From positions 1,149,662 to 1,213,661 of the forward strand of contig NZ_FOAF01000001.1 of the NCBI RefSeq assembly GCF_900109575.1: a stretch of 64,000 nucleotides of DNA. Reading direction: 5' to 3'. Shown piece after piece: positions 9,090 to 18,960 of this stretch (position 1 is its first letter; each line of letters opens with the position of its first letter). Source of the DNA: Olivibacter domesticus. GTDB taxonomy: Bacteria > Bacteroidota > Bacteroidia > Sphingobacteriales > Sphingobacteriaceae. The notes below the pieces were generated by a model. The model did no database searches and had not been told where the DNA came from. It worked only from the letters and a program-made list of their open reading frames with translations. A program made the translations under genes and the position numbers.

Positions 9090-10295
9090 ATGAAGAATGA
9101 TGACACCTCTGAAATAAAAGACTTTAAAGCCGATATAGAGGCAATCGCTAACATTGGCTCGGTGCCAATGATTCTTGAAATCATCTGCCGCACAACTGGC
9201 ATGGGCTTCGCAGCCATTGCCCGCGTAACAGAAGATCGATGGATTGCCTGCGCCGTAAAAGACAAGATTAATTTCGGACTTTTACCCGGTGGAGAGTTGG
9301 AGGTACTTACCACCATCTGCAATGAGATCAGGCAACACCATCAACCGGTAATTATCAGTAATGTAGCACTCGATAAGAAGTATGTAGACCACCACACCCC
9401 CGCAAAATACGCCATTCAAAGCTATATCAGTTTTCCTATATTTTTGAAGAACGGCGCTTTCTTTGGCACCTTGTGCGCTATTGATCCCCAACCGGCAGAC
9501 CTTGATGCGCCCGAAATAGCCGGACTTTTTGGTATTTATGCAGATCTTATTTCAAGTAACATGATCGCTGGTGACCAACTATCCGATTACAAACGGGAAC
9601 TGGAAACAGAAAGAAAAGCGAAGGAAGCCCAAGAGCTTTTCATGGCCATTTTAGGACATGATCTGTTAAATCCTATTAACGCTGTAGGTAATGCCGGGCA
9701 GCTGTTGAGCCGCTATTCAGCGGATGAAAACATTAAGCGTATTGCCAAGATGTTGAACAACTCAGCCCATCGCATGAAAGAGATGGTAGAAAATGTAATG
9801 GATTTTGCCCGTAAGCAGCTTGGTGAACGTATATCAATTGATAGTCATTCTATTGATTCGATAGAGGATGCGCTTATACAGGTGATTCTTGAAACCAAGA
9901 TGGTTGCTACAGATGTCGATATAACGACTGAATTTGATTTACCGCATGCCGTGAACTGCGACTCCAGGCGCATCTGCCAGCTGTTTTCGAACTTATTGAG
10001 TAACGCTGTTAAACATGGAGATAGAAATCACGCCGTTCATATTAAAGTAACAAGTACGCCTAGCATGTTTTCACTAGCCATCAGCAATAGTGGAACTAAA
10101 ATACCGAAGGAAGAAATCGCTACATTATTTGAACCCTTCTCTAGAACAAAAAGTGGTTCCAAAAAACGTGGTTTGGGCCTTGGGCTATTTATTGCCTCCG
10201 AAATTGCAAAGGCCCATGATGGCACTATTCAGGTCTTCTCTACCGACGAAGAAACCTCCTTTGTTTTTAATATGCCCAACGATCTAAGCAATTAA
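9090..10295 (+). CDS. Soluble GAF-domain sensor histidine kinase
   Basis: A 401-residue kinase with no membrane segment. Residues about 15-165 form a GAF domain (ending FFGTLCAIDPQPADL), which usually binds a small ligand, heme or chromophore. A coiled-coil linker (ELETERKAKEAQELF) leads to the HisKA domain, with phospho-acceptor His near residue 190 in AILGHDLLNPINA. The HATPase domain follows (LFSNLLSNAVKHG N-box, LAISNSGTKIP G1, GLGLGLFIASEIAKAHDG G2). No response regulator is adjacent, so it is an orphan kinase. Similar GAF kinases in other bacteria sense light or redox state, but nothing here identifies the signal. Confidence 0.92.
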   Translation: MKNDDTSEIKDFKADIEAIANIGSVPMILEIICRTTGMGFAAIARVTEDRWIACAVKDKINFGLLPGGELEVLTTICNEIRQHHQPVIISNVALDKKYVDHHTPAKYAIQSYISFPIFLKNGAFFGTLCAIDPQPADLDAPEIAGLFGIYADLISSNMIAGDQLSDYKRELETERKAKEAQELFMAILGHDLLNPINAVGNAGQLLSRYSADENIKRIAKMLNNSAHRMKEMVENVMDFARKQLGERISIDSHSIDSIEDALIQVILETKMVATDVDITTEFDLPHAVNCDSRRICQLFSNLLSNAVKHGDRNHAVHIKVTSTPSMFSLAISNSGTKIPKEEIATLFEPFSRTKSGSKKRGLGLGLFIASEIAKAHDGTIQVFSTDEETSFVFNMPNDLSN

Positions 10296-10343
10296 TGTAT
10301 TGAGGAAAACCTTATTTATTAGAAAGGAATACCATCAATGCAT

Positions 10344-11285
10344 TTAAGTTAGGCAAATAAAGGTAGTAATATCTCCCACAATTTTTCCTGCTTCGGTTTT
10401 TGCGATACCACGAAGTCTGAAATCAGTACCGGTGCGGGCTAGTTGCTCCACCTCCAAAGAAACTGTGTCAGCAACCATGGCTAGGTTATCGGCCGTTAAA
10501 GTACACTCTTCAACCATAATTTTAGCCTGCTCGCTATTTGTGAGGTGGTGAACAAGGTGTATACAAAGATCATGTAGCACACCGAGCAATACCGCTACAG
10601 GCAATGCCGGATAGTTAGGAAAATGACCGCTGCAGTGGTATTCCTCAATCTCGCCCAGTGTGGCTGTCGCTCTTACATCGTAGAACTGCAGATCATGGAG
10701 TTTATTTTTATGTATGTAAGGGCTTGATATGGTGGGGAGGTAATCTCTATAGCCATGTGCAAAGAGCCTGCCGAACATTCCTTGGGGAATTACATGGAAG
10801 CTAACATCAATACCGCAAATCAGCTCATTCTCCTCATCTATAAGGCAAGCCTTTGCCATGGCAAGCCTCTTATCGAACGAAACACATTCGGCTAGTAATG
10901 TTAATTGTTTACCTGGTGTTGATTTTTTATTTGATACACGCTTATACGTTCCTTTATGCGCCAAATAGTAATGTTTCGATTTTGTTGGGTTCATCATGGC
11001 GCTAGCAACAGAACCAAGAATAGCAAGGTGCCGGCAGGCTTCCGCCATGGTAATGGGCCATTCTTCGAACCCAATAGCCGATTCAGATGTCACTCTTGCC
11101 GCTACTATATTCTCTTTTAATACAAATACGTCCTGAAGAGCATAATATGGCGTATGCACATCAATAAGTTCAAAAATCTCCTTCTGGGTTAAGAAGCGTT
11201 GATTGTTTTCGTTACCTGAGTGATCTGCGTATTGAGAATGAATAAGGGCTAATGATCTGGGGCTAATCGTTGCTAATGCTTCCAT
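10344..11285 (-). CDS. Uncharacterised hotdog-fold (FabZ-like) protein
   Basis: A 313-residue protein. I chose the ATG at 11283-11285 (MEALATISPRS), which has AGAGAA just upstream; the longer frame adds 25 unlikely residues. The C-terminal half has GHFPNYPALPVAVLLGVLHDL, which resembles the catalytic helix region GHFPxxPVxPG of FabA/FabZ 3-hydroxyacyl-ACP dehydratases, and ends in a beta-rich tail (SLEVEQLARTGTDFRLRGIAKTEAGKIVGD) like the second half of a hotdog. The N-terminal half could be a second, degenerate hotdog. The canonical proline-glycine of FabZ is altered (ALPVAV), so dehydratase activity is uncertain. It might process or bind an acyl thioester. No linked lipid genes are nearby. 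Confidence 0.6.
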   Translation of the reverse strand: MEALATISPRSLALIHSQYADHSGNENNQRFLTQKEIFELIDVHTPYYALQDVFVLKENIVAARVTSESAIGFEEWPITMAEACRHLAILGSVASAMMNPTKSKHYYLAHKGTYKRVSNKKSTPGKQLTLLAECVSFDKRLAMAKACLIDEENELICGIDVSFHVIPQGMFGRLFAHGYRDYLPTISSPYIHKNKLHDLQFYDVRATATLGEIEEYHCSGHFPNYPALPVAVLLGVLHDLCIHLVHHLTNSEQAKIMVEECTLTADNLAMVADTVSLEVEQLARTGTDFRLRGIAKTEAGKIVGDITTFICLT

Positions 11286-11545
11286 AATTTCTCTTAATGA
11301 TAATACAAATAGATTTAGTGTCTGTTGATATAAAGAAAGCGATTGTTTACGCTTTTGCAAAAAACATTACACCGAATGGCAATCTCCTTACACCAAACGG
11401 TCCTTACCGTTATTGAAGTTAACCCAGTGTAAATTCATCATGAAATACGGATAAAGCAAGTCTTGCCATCATGTTAACCTATATCGGTTCTTTTTGCATG
11501 GTTCTTCCCGAGATATTAAATAGGATAACAAAACCTAAGAATAAC

Positions 11546-14500
11546 TCACAGCCTCTTGCCAAACCAAAATCCCATACCAATCAATAATGCCATAACGCTT
11601 AACAACCAAAAGGCATACGGTTCTGACGAAGCATGTCGAGTCTTCTGATGCTGATCGCTTGCTTGCCTACTGCTTTCTTCCATTTTATATCCCTTCACCG
11701 TGGTAGGTTTTCCCCCCTCTCTTCCTGCGGCGGCTTTTTGCATAGGCGTTCCAGCATTTATCGGCCTCCTACTCGATCTCGTCCGACTTCCAGAAGCAGA
11801 TTTTTCCTTTCCGGCTACTACTTTCGCCGTATTATTCCTCGTGGCAGGTGCAGATGAGTTCTTATGGATGTTACCTAGCTGTGCTACCAGACTGTTCACC
11901 ATATCTTTTTCCGTATAGTTAGCCTTTTGCTGCACAAAATCCACCAATGCCTCATTTCCACATACATTATCAGCACAAGAAAGCCCCGTTTCTTCTGCCG
12001 TTTTCAGGTATTCGGCTACGAGCTGTTGCAAACGCCGCTCATCAGGCTTCCAGTAATCTTTCCTGACCACTTCCAGCATCCGTGCCAGCATCGTCTGGTA
12101 AGCATAAGGATTACCAGCTTCCCTAAATCGCTCTTTGATATCCAGCTCATATCGATCATTGACATAGGTATCCATCCAATCTTCCCATTTCTGCGCGTCA
12201 ATTGCCTCCGGCGTTGTTACCTGCCAGCCCCACATATTATCGGCTACCTGACCAATCATCCGTGCCCCGGCGTACCCTTCATTCAGCATCTTCTCAATCC
12301 ATTTAGGATTCAGGTAACGGGTATTCATTTCTCGTCCAATAAATTTGTCGAGTGATTCCTGCCGGGTATTCCCCGGATCAGTCAGATTGGTAATCATCAC
12401 ATCGGGCGACGTTCCATCCACATGGCGTACTGCCATCGCCATCCCACCCAATGCCTGAAAGAAGTCGTCATTATCCAAGGCCCCATACACATTGGTGGAG
12501 CGGCTATGAACAACCGCTTTGGTACCAGATAGTGCCTTTTGAAAAAGTGATACCGCTAAATCCTTTGCCGTCTCCGGAAGTGCACCTTCCGGCATATTCC
12601 CCCAAAGACCTTGCCCATAGAGGTGACTCATCCGGTTAAAGTAAACGGCACCAACCTCCTGGTCTTTTTCCCATTTATCGGAAGCCTGCACCACATCGTT
12701 CAAGCCATTGCCATAACTTCCACTCTCCGTACTGAACAGGCGTACGCTCGCCAACTGACGGGCCAAGGTGGTATCACTTATTCCGTCAGACAAGAGTTTC
12801 TCCATACTTTCATCGATATGCTCCCGCAAATAGTTAACACCTTTTTGCTTATATGCCATTGAAACGGCCTTGTCCAGCAACAGCATTAGGTTAGGAAACA
12901 TATCACGGTATAAGCCCGAAGGTGTGATCACCACATCGATGCGCGGTCGTCTAAGAGCCGTATCCGCAATGGCCGCTACCCCTTTTAAACGGCCGAAACC
13001 ATCGTAAGTAGGTTTTATTCCCAATAAACTTAACATTTGTGATTCCATAATGCCTTCATGTCGAATGGTTTCTACCGACCATAAATTAAACCCCACCTTA
13101 TCCGGATACTGTCCCTTGTGCCTACTACGGTAATCATCAATCAGCTGATTGGCGAGCTTCTCCCCTTCCCGATATGTGTCGATGGTTGGAATTCGATCAG
13201 GGTCAAAAGAATAAAAATTCTTTCCCGTGGGGAGTGCCGAAGGATTCCGGATAGGATCATTGCCCGAGCCCGCCTCCACATACTTTCCATTAAGAGCCGT
13301 CATCAACGCATCCAGCTCCCGCTCGCCACTGATCATGATACGTTCGTATACATCCCTTAGCAGCACGGCAAGCGAGTCCTTCGGCAGATCCTTCATCCTT
13401 CCAACAATAGCCTCAGCCGTTTTCATCGCCATGACCGAATCTGGCGACTGCCCAAACGTATGCATCCCCATGGGTGTAAGTGTTTCCTGAACCTCCTGAA
13501 GGTAATGTTCCACCCGCTGTACATCCGCTACTTTAATATCGCCATCCACCTGTAAGTCTTTCAATATATTCGCTTGTCTGGCCAATCGATTTATCGTACG
13601 CAAATGAACAGCAGCCAATGCCTCACTTTTACCAGTGGCCACATCATAGTCATTAATCGCTCCTGCAAGCGCACGCAGCTCCGGTCTTAAAGCCGCCTGA
13701 TCAAAAGGTGGGGTGAGGTGATCAATAATCACGGCCATTCCACGCCTTTTAGCCTGTGTTCCCTCTCCTACATTGTCCATGATATACGGATAAATATTCA
13801 CCAGGTCGCCAATCAATGCCTCCGGTGCATCGTCATCATCAAAACCAACCTCCCTTCCCGAAAGCCATTCATGCGTTCCGTGCGTACCTAAGTGTATCAG
13901 CGCATCGGCCGGCATGCCTTTTTGCAGGTACAGATAAAAAGCAATATATTGGTGATGAGGCGGCAGCGATACGTCATGGTACAGCGCCTCCGCATTTTCC
14001 TCCCAACCTCTGGCTGGTTGAGGCATCAAGTTAACCTTTCCATAAGCAACCTTGGGCAAGACGAAATAACGTTTTCCTGCCGCATCACGCCATGTCATGA
14101 TTGTCGCCTCCTCCGGTTCGCCCCATTTTTTTACCACCTGTTGCCGAAAGGCAGGATGCAATTGACTAAACCATTTCTTATACCTCTCCACCGAAATCAA
14201 TACCGGATGTGTTTCCCGCACCAATCTATCCAGTTCTGCCGGTGCCCAAGTGCCAATATTACGGCCTCCGTTCATTACATCAGCAAACACGGTGGCGGAA
14301 TCAGGAACCTGCCCACCAAGGTCATATCCAGCTGCTCCCATACGGGTTAAAATGTTTGTCATACTTCTCGGCAAAACGTTCAGGTAACTGGCGCCAATAT
14401 TGTTCTTTCCCGGATGACCATTATAATAGATGAGGACAATTTTTTTCTCCGAATTAGTTTGGCTTTGCAATCTTGACCAAGCCTTAACACGTCCCACCAC

Positions 14501-15559
14501 CCTCCTGACACGACTTTCCGGAGCGTATTTGACACGGTATTCGGCAGTACCGGTTTGTCCTGACAATTCAGTAGTTGCTGCAATGGTGGGCTGTATCTGA
14601 CCACTCAATTCCTGACGAGCGAGCGATAGCGCACGTGCCGCAATCGGTATACCCAAAGATGAAGCATGCCAACTGGCGGTGTCATCACTGATCGTTATGG
14701 CATTCATTACCGGTACCCCCATATGGGCAAAAGCCGTCTGGAGCCGTTCGTTGGATGCTCCAGGTAACGATGAAAAATTAAGCAAAACTGATAAGCGCGA
14801 TTGCCCACCACTATCCAGGCAATAGCTATTAATTGCCTGATCAAGCGGATGGCCATAGAAGGCCATCACATCAAAACCAGCGGTGTCCAAGGCGTCCGCA
14901 TAAGCTTTCATATAATCCCATTGCCGAGTAACCGCTTCATAACGAAACATATATAAACCAACCAAAGGGCGTACACGCAGTTTCTCCGTTTGCGCGTACC
15001 GCGCAAAATTAGTATACACCTCACCGTTCCGTAGCGAGACGATCCCACTTTCGGGAAATGGGACAACCGGTTTTACTGGATACGCAGCACCTAAATGCCT
15101 ATGCAGCAGCATCAAGATCATATTCGCCAGGTTATCCGGACTCGGGTGTTCAAAATAAGCCGCCACTTCCGGATCAAAGCGAATGCCTTGTTTGCCATAA
15201 GTATCCGCTTCCGGGGTATTGCCAAGCGCGTATACATGACCACCGTGTTGAACAACACGCTGTAAATCACCAGCAAAAAGCTGTAACACGGCGGGCGTAT
15301 GCACATAGCAGACAGCTATATCAGCATTTCCCACATTCATGGCCGCAGCACGATCGCTAGCCGTCGACACCAGGTAAGCTTCCTTAAATCCCGGAAGCTT
15401 TTTCAATTGTGCAATGGCCTCCGCAACAGGTTTGCTATAATTTTCAGAAACCAGTATCACCATCTTTTTCGGAGCAGGCGCACAAAACCCCTTTAACACG
15501 AAACAAAGGATAACCTGACCTATTAATAGGATACGGAAAAGCAGCTTACTACCCATCAT
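11546..15559 (-). CDS. Membrane-anchored CobN-like chelatase (HmuS-like)
   Basis: A protein of about 1337 residues of the CobN / magnesium-chelatase H-subunit family. The start is taken at the MM pair (15554-15559), which overlaps the end of the preceding gene and begins a signal peptide (LLFRILLIGQVILCFVLKGF). Family motifs include NGHPGKNNIGASYLNVLPRS, LIHLGTHGTHEWLSGREVGF and VGFNLWSVETIRHEGIMESQ. Unlike cytosolic CobN of cobalamin synthesis, it has an export signal and ends in an Arg/Ser-rich linker plus one membrane helix (FWLLSVMALLIGMGFWFG), so the bulk is periplasmic. Together with the receptor, ExbB-like and DUF2149 genes this matches HmuS of Bacteroidota heme-uptake operons, proposed to remove the metal from heme. 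A cobalt/corrin role is the alternative. No CobS/CobT/BchI/D partners are visible. Confidence 0.85.
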   Translation of the reverse strand: MMGSKLLFRILLIGQVILCFVLKGFCAPAPKKMVILVSENYSKPVAEAIAQLKKLPGFKEAYLVSTASDRAAAMNVGNADIAVCYVHTPAVLQLFAGDLQRVVQHGGHVYALGNTPEADTYGKQGIRFDPEVAAYFEHPSPDNLANMILMLLHRHLGAAYPVKPVVPFPESGIVSLRNGEVYTNFARYAQTEKLRVRPLVGLYMFRYEAVTRQWDYMKAYADALDTAGFDVMAFYGHPLDQAINSYCLDSGGQSRLSVLLNFSSLPGASNERLQTAFAHMGVPVMNAITISDDTASWHASSLGIPIAARALSLARQELSGQIQPTIAATTELSGQTGTAEYRVKYAPESRVRRVVGRVKAWSRLQSQTNSEKKIVLIYYNGHPGKNNIGASYLNVLPRSMTNILTRMGAAGYDLGGQVPDSATVFADVMNGGRNIGTWAPAELDRLVRETHPVLISVERYKKWFSQLHPAFRQQVVKKWGEPEEATIMTWRDAAGKRYFVLPKVAYGKVNLMPQPARGWEENAEALYHDVSLPPHHQYIAFYLYLQKGMPADALIHLGTHGTHEWLSGREVGFDDDDAPEALIGDLVNIYPYIMDNVGEGTQAKRRGMAVIIDHLTPPFDQAALRPELRALAGAINDYDVATGKSEALAAVHLRTINRLARQANILKDLQVDGDIKVADVQRVEHYLQEVQETLTPMGMHTFGQSPDSVMAMKTAEAIVGRMKDLPKDSLAVLLRDVYERIMISGERELDALMTALNGKYVEAGSGNDPIRNPSALPTGKNFYSFDPDRIPTIDTYREGEKLANQLIDDYRSRHKGQYPDKVGFNLWSVETIRHEGIMESQMLSLLGIKPTYDGFGRLKGVAAIADTALRRPRIDVVITPSGLYRDMFPNLMLLLDKAVSMAYKQKGVNYLREHIDESMEKLLSDGISDTTLARQLASVRLFSTESGSYGNGLNDVVQASDKWEKDQEVGAVYFNRMSHLYGQGLWGNMPEGALPETAKDLAVSLFQKALSGTKAVVHSRSTNVYGALDNDDFFQALGGMAMAVRHVDGTSPDVMITNLTDPGNTRQESLDKFIGREMNTRYLNPKWIEKMLNEGYAGARMIGQVADNMWGWQVTTPEAIDAQKWEDWMDTYVNDRYELDIKERFREAGNPYAYQTMLARMLEVVRKDYWKPDERRLQQLVAEYLKTAEETGLSCADNVCGNEALVDFVQQKANYTEKDMVNSLVAQLGNIHKNSSAPATRNNTAKVVAGKEKSASGSRTRSSRRPINAGTPMQKAAAGREGGKPTTVKGYKMEESSRQASDQHQKTRHASSEPYAFWLLSVMALLIGMGFWFGKRL

Positions 15560-15893
15560 TTTCAGGCACATAGATAATTTGTCCGTCCTCCAATTGATAA
15601 GCCGTCCCCAAGCGTTCACCATGACCGGCGGCTTCTTCCGGCGACAGTTTTTTCACTTTTATTTCCTTTCCCTTTTTTGAAATAATTTCCATCTGCCCTT
15701 GCGCATTCTTCTTCGTCAAAGTTACCTCCGTATTCGGGTCAAACAGTTCCAGCATGTTAAGTGCTGTCATTAAGGCTATAATCATAGCGACGATGAGTAC
15801 CACGCTCACGTCAAAAAGGTTGGCAATACCACTTATGGGATCCTCCAGAGGCGCTTGGTCCTGCTTGCTATGATGTTCTGATAATAATTTCAT
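15549..15893 (-). CDS. DUF2149 single-pass membrane protein (HmuV-like)
   Basis: A 114-residue protein. DPISGIANLFDVSVVLIVAMIIALM is the family signature and holds one membrane helix (about residues 24-48), followed by a periplasmic domain (KVKKLSPEEAAGHGERLGTAYQLEDG). The topology resembles ExbD/MotB stator partners. It lies between the ExbB/TolQ-like gene (77 nt) and the chelatase (overlap), so it probably pairs with the former in an energy-coupling or scaffolding complex for the chelatase. Confidence 0.82.
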   Translation of the reverse strand: MKLLSEHHSKQDQAPLEDPISGIANLFDVSVVLIVAMIIALMTALNMLELFDPNTEVTLTKKNAQGQMEIISKKGKEIKVKKLSPEEAAGHGERLGTAYQLEDGQIIYVPENDG

Positions 15894-15970
15894 ATGTATA
15901 CTGCTTACTTTTTAATGGCCATATGGAATACTCATGTGTGTTTGTGTTAGGGAGACATGCGTATTTCATG

Positions 15971-16564
15971 CTAAAGTGATTGATTATAAACCGAAGATAC
16001 AGCAGTGTCCATTTGCTGTGAATCGGCCATCCTTAAACGCGTTTCCGCCTCTACTTCACAAGCAAGAAAATCTGCGTGTAGCCACTTTTCCCATTTTAAG
16101 CTGATCAGGTAGGCAATCGTTCCGCATACCAATCCAATGATGGTAGAAGTAAAAGCCGTTAGCATATTGCCCGACATCGCAGTCATATCGCCACCAGATA
16201 AGGAAGCCAACGCTTTTCCCATCGGTATCAACGTACCCACCAAGCCGATGGACGGTCCTGTTTTAATCAGAAAGCGGATATTGTCCAAACGCCCATTCTG
16301 CTTTTTTTCCCAGGACCGCACCAGTTCCGTCAGCCTGATATCCGGATAAGGGCTTTCTGTCAAAATAGCCTTTATCTCCCCTTCATGCTGCTTAAAAAAA
16401 GCATGAACAGCTTCCTTCGGTTTTCGTATACGCACCATTCCGGTACGCAAAAAAATCCCAATACCGATCAAGGTCCATACCACCATCGCAAAAAGTGCCC
16501 ATAAAACAGGAACGTGCAAAAGTTCCGTGAGCTGAAAAAGAAAACGATCAATAAATGCTGCCAT
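15971..16564 (-). CDS. MotA/TolQ/ExbB-family proton channel protein (HmuU-like)
   Basis: A 197-residue protein with three predicted membrane helices: about 16-36 (VLWALFAMVVWTLIGIGIFL), about 105-125 and about 140-160. The core IRFLIKTGPSIGLVGTLIPMGKALASLSGGDM and LTAFTSTIIGLVCGTIAYLIS is the MotA/TolQ/ExbB signature. Such proteins use the proton gradient to drive TonB or a related stator. It lies 15 nt after the TonB-dependent receptor and 77 nt before the DUF2149 gene, so a dedicated energy module for this uptake system is likely. Confidence 0.88.
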   Translation of the reverse strand: MAAFIDRFLFQLTELLHVPVLWALFAMVVWTLIGIGIFLRTGMVRIRKPKEAVHAFFKQHEGEIKAILTESPYPDIRLTELVRSWEKKQNGRLDNIRFLIKTGPSIGLVGTLIPMGKALASLSGGDMTAMSGNMLTAFTSTIIGLVCGTIAYLISLKWEKWLHADFLACEVEAETRLRMADSQQMDTAVSSVYNQSL

Positions 16565-16579
16565 TTTTTTATTTTTATA

Positions 16580-18907
16580 TTATAATTGATAAGATACCCC
16601 GGCAAAAACACTTCTTCCCGGCGCGTAGTAATAACTGGTTGGCGACGTATAGCTTCCATAATAGCGCTTGTCGAACAAATTGGTCACATTAACATTGAGT
16701 GTAAGTGGGCCGATAGCCTTACCAAATTTGATATCGAAGACCGTTATGGCAGGCATCCTCTTTTCAGATGTATTTTCCAGATCACCATAATAAGAACCCG
16801 TATGTCTAGCCCAAAAGCTCAGATGGAACAGTCGCTGGCGATCAAAAATCAAGGCTCCGCTCACATTGTGAGCGGGGTTATCGCTCATATCATTACCTTC
16901 ATATTCCGGATTAGTCTCATAACGTTTAATCTCAGATGAATTATAAAAGTAGCTGGCCTGCAGGGAGAAATCCGGTCTTAGCCGATAACGCGCAAAGGTT
17001 TCTGCCCCCCATAAATTCACTTTTCCAATATTGATATATTGCCTTACCGGCAACCCTTGCACATCCAAATAATCAGGAACTTCGCCCTCATTAATCAATA
17101 CTGCTGCCAGAAAATCACTGTATTGAGACGTATAAAGCGTACCGGAAAGTTCCAGTTTATCAGACAGCTGGAAGTCAGCCCCTATATCATAAGAATACCG
17201 CATCCGCTCCGGCTTCAATCCCGGATTTCCCAAACGGAAAGACGAACCTAATGGAGCAGCATTGTACATATAGAAACTGCTCGGTGCCCGGAATCCGGTA
17301 GCATATACCGCTCTTAAACGCAAGTTGCTTAGCAAGTCATAACTCAATCCTACTTTAGGATTGACAATATTAGAAGAAGCATTATCATAGGCGATGGAAA
17401 TATCGTTGCCCGACATATTATCAAAGAATTTTCCATTTCGGTTAGCCCAATGATCGTACCTTAGTCCCACATTCGCATGCAAGCGATCCGTAATGTCCAG
17501 GTCGTCATTAATAAAGAAAGACACAAAATCCTGCCTTCCGGTAAAATCCTGGATGCCCTGACCATAATAATATTTCCGGGATACCACCTCCGTAAAGCGG
17601 GCATCTGCTCCCACCGTCACGATATGCGCCCCCCAAGTGCGGTGCACCTTTGCGATCAGGCCATACGTATCAAGCGGTACCCGCGAATCATAGTAGCGGT
17701 TATCAAAGGCATTATGCTCCTGATTCCAGCTAATAGCGTTCGATTCACGATCCTGCACATTATAATAAACAAGCACATCGGGGGCGTATAAGGCTGTCGG
17801 ATTGGTATAACGCAACTGGTAATTCCCAGCCATACTACGGTCATCATAGATGGTAGCCGTACCAGAACGGGGCTGTTGAAGGTTATAATCTGCGATAGCG
17901 GTAAGCGTTCCCGCCGACGGAAAATCATAGGAAACTTTAGCATTGACATTGAGCAGTTTCATGCTCGGTTTTAAGTAATAACTTTTCCAAAGGCTATCCG
18001 CCATGTAAGCATAGCCATCCGTTTGCTTATACTCGGCAAACACGATAGCGCCCCAGCGATCGGCAAATCGCTTTCCGGCCTTTATACTGGCCTGATAAGT
18101 ATTCATGGAGCCGTATCGAAAATCCGCTCCAAGCGTAGGTTTATCTGAGGGGTTCTGCGTTACCAAGTTGATGGTACCACCCATGGAATTGGAACCGTAG
18201 ATGGAAGAACCCGGCCCCCTTACCACTTCAATACGTTCAATGCTGTTTCCCGCCAAGCTGTTCCATTCAGAAACCCCACCCGTGTAGGAATCGTTGATGG
18301 GTACACCATCTTTTAATATTAACGTCCTATTTGCCGATCCGGTTCCGCGCATGATCACACTGGTGTGCGTGCCGGTGGTGGTTAAGCCACGGGAGCGGTC
18401 TACCGACACGCCGGGCAGATAAGCCAGCGCCTCATCCAATGTCTGGATTTGGCGGAGCTCGGGAGCGTCTTTTTGTATGATGGATACACTTGACGCAATT
18501 TTCCGGAGTTCAAGTGGCTTCGCAGAGGCCGTTACCGAAATAACGTCCAACATATTGACTTTAGGTTGTAATATCCAATGAAAAGAGGGCGATGAAATGG
18601 AATCCACATCCACCTCCAGCGATTGATAATTGATATGCCGTAGCGTAAAAGACTTCATCTGCAATAACGAAATAGAAAAGGTACCCTTGCTGTCAGAAGA
18701 TGCTACGGTACCTTTTCCACGCACTTCGATCGTCACGCCAGCGATAGGTCTTTTTGCGGAATCAGTCACCAGCCCCTGCAGTTTCACAGAACCGGCAGTT
18801 TGTGCATATGTTGGAATGTAAAGAACAATAAGTAGCGAAAAAACAAAAACTGACAATACTAGTGGAAGCCACATGGCGCTGTTCATAGCGCGATCAAAAC
18901 GTTTCAT
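16580..18907 (-). CDS. TonB-dependent outer-membrane receptor (heme/cobalamin type, HmuR-like)
   Basis: A 775-residue receptor with an N-terminal export helix, a carboxypeptidase-regulatory-like beta domain (VKLQGLVTDSAKRPIAGVTIEVRG, about residues 42-115), a plug (TLDEALAYLPGVSVDRS, VIMRGTGSANRTLILKDGVPIN, IERIEVVRGPGSSIYGSNSMGGTINLVT) and a 22-strand barrel ending YAPGRSVFAGVSYQL with the terminal aromatic-x-Leu. As first gene of the operon with an ExbB-like, DUF2149 and CobN-like chelatase, heme or another tetrapyrrole is the likely cargo. The HmuY hemophore gene usual in Bacteroidetes hmu loci is absent. A good promoter precedes it. Confidence 0.88.
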   Translation of the reverse strand: MKRFDRAMNSAMWLPLVLSVFVFSLLIVLYIPTYAQTAGSVKLQGLVTDSAKRPIAGVTIEVRGKGTVASSDSKGTFSISLLQMKSFTLRHINYQSLEVDVDSISSPSFHWILQPKVNMLDVISVTASAKPLELRKIASSVSIIQKDAPELRQIQTLDEALAYLPGVSVDRSRGLTTTGTHTSVIMRGTGSANRTLILKDGVPINDSYTGGVSEWNSLAGNSIERIEVVRGPGSSIYGSNSMGGTINLVTQNPSDKPTLGADFRYGSMNTYQASIKAGKRFADRWGAIVFAEYKQTDGYAYMADSLWKSYYLKPSMKLLNVNAKVSYDFPSAGTLTAIADYNLQQPRSGTATIYDDRSMAGNYQLRYTNPTALYAPDVLVYYNVQDRESNAISWNQEHNAFDNRYYDSRVPLDTYGLIAKVHRTWGAHIVTVGADARFTEVVSRKYYYGQGIQDFTGRQDFVSFFINDDLDITDRLHANVGLRYDHWANRNGKFFDNMSGNDISIAYDNASSNIVNPKVGLSYDLLSNLRLRAVYATGFRAPSSFYMYNAAPLGSSFRLGNPGLKPERMRYSYDIGADFQLSDKLELSGTLYTSQYSDFLAAVLINEGEVPDYLDVQGLPVRQYINIGKVNLWGAETFARYRLRPDFSLQASYFYNSSEIKRYETNPEYEGNDMSDNPAHNVSGALIFDRQRLFHLSFWARHTGSYYGDLENTSEKRMPAITVFDIKFGKAIGPLTLNVNVTNLFDKRYYGSYTSPTSYYYAPGRSVFAGVSYQL

Positions 18908-18929
18908 GAAATTTAAATATAATCTGCCG

Positions 18930-18960
18930 CAAACATAAGAAAGAGATTAATCAAATGCAA
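18930..18960 (-). promoter_or_regulatory. Promoter of the receptor/chelatase operon (TTG-N20-TATGTTTG)
   Basis: On the minus strand TTG (18958-18960) and TATGTTTG (18930-18937) are 20 nt apart, matching the Bacteroidota consensus. Transcription would begin around 18924, about 17 nt before the ATG, which leaves no room for a cobalamin riboswitch. Confidence 0.6.

Noticed and set aside
11633-14604. Several plus-strand reading frames of 60-150 residues opposite the chelatase
   Set aside because: They are shadows of a well-conserved gene in the opposite strand, with no start signals or family features.
11546-15559. CobN of aerobic cobalamin synthesis
   Set aside because: Export signal, C-terminal membrane anchor and operon partners do not fit a cytosolic cobaltochelatase.
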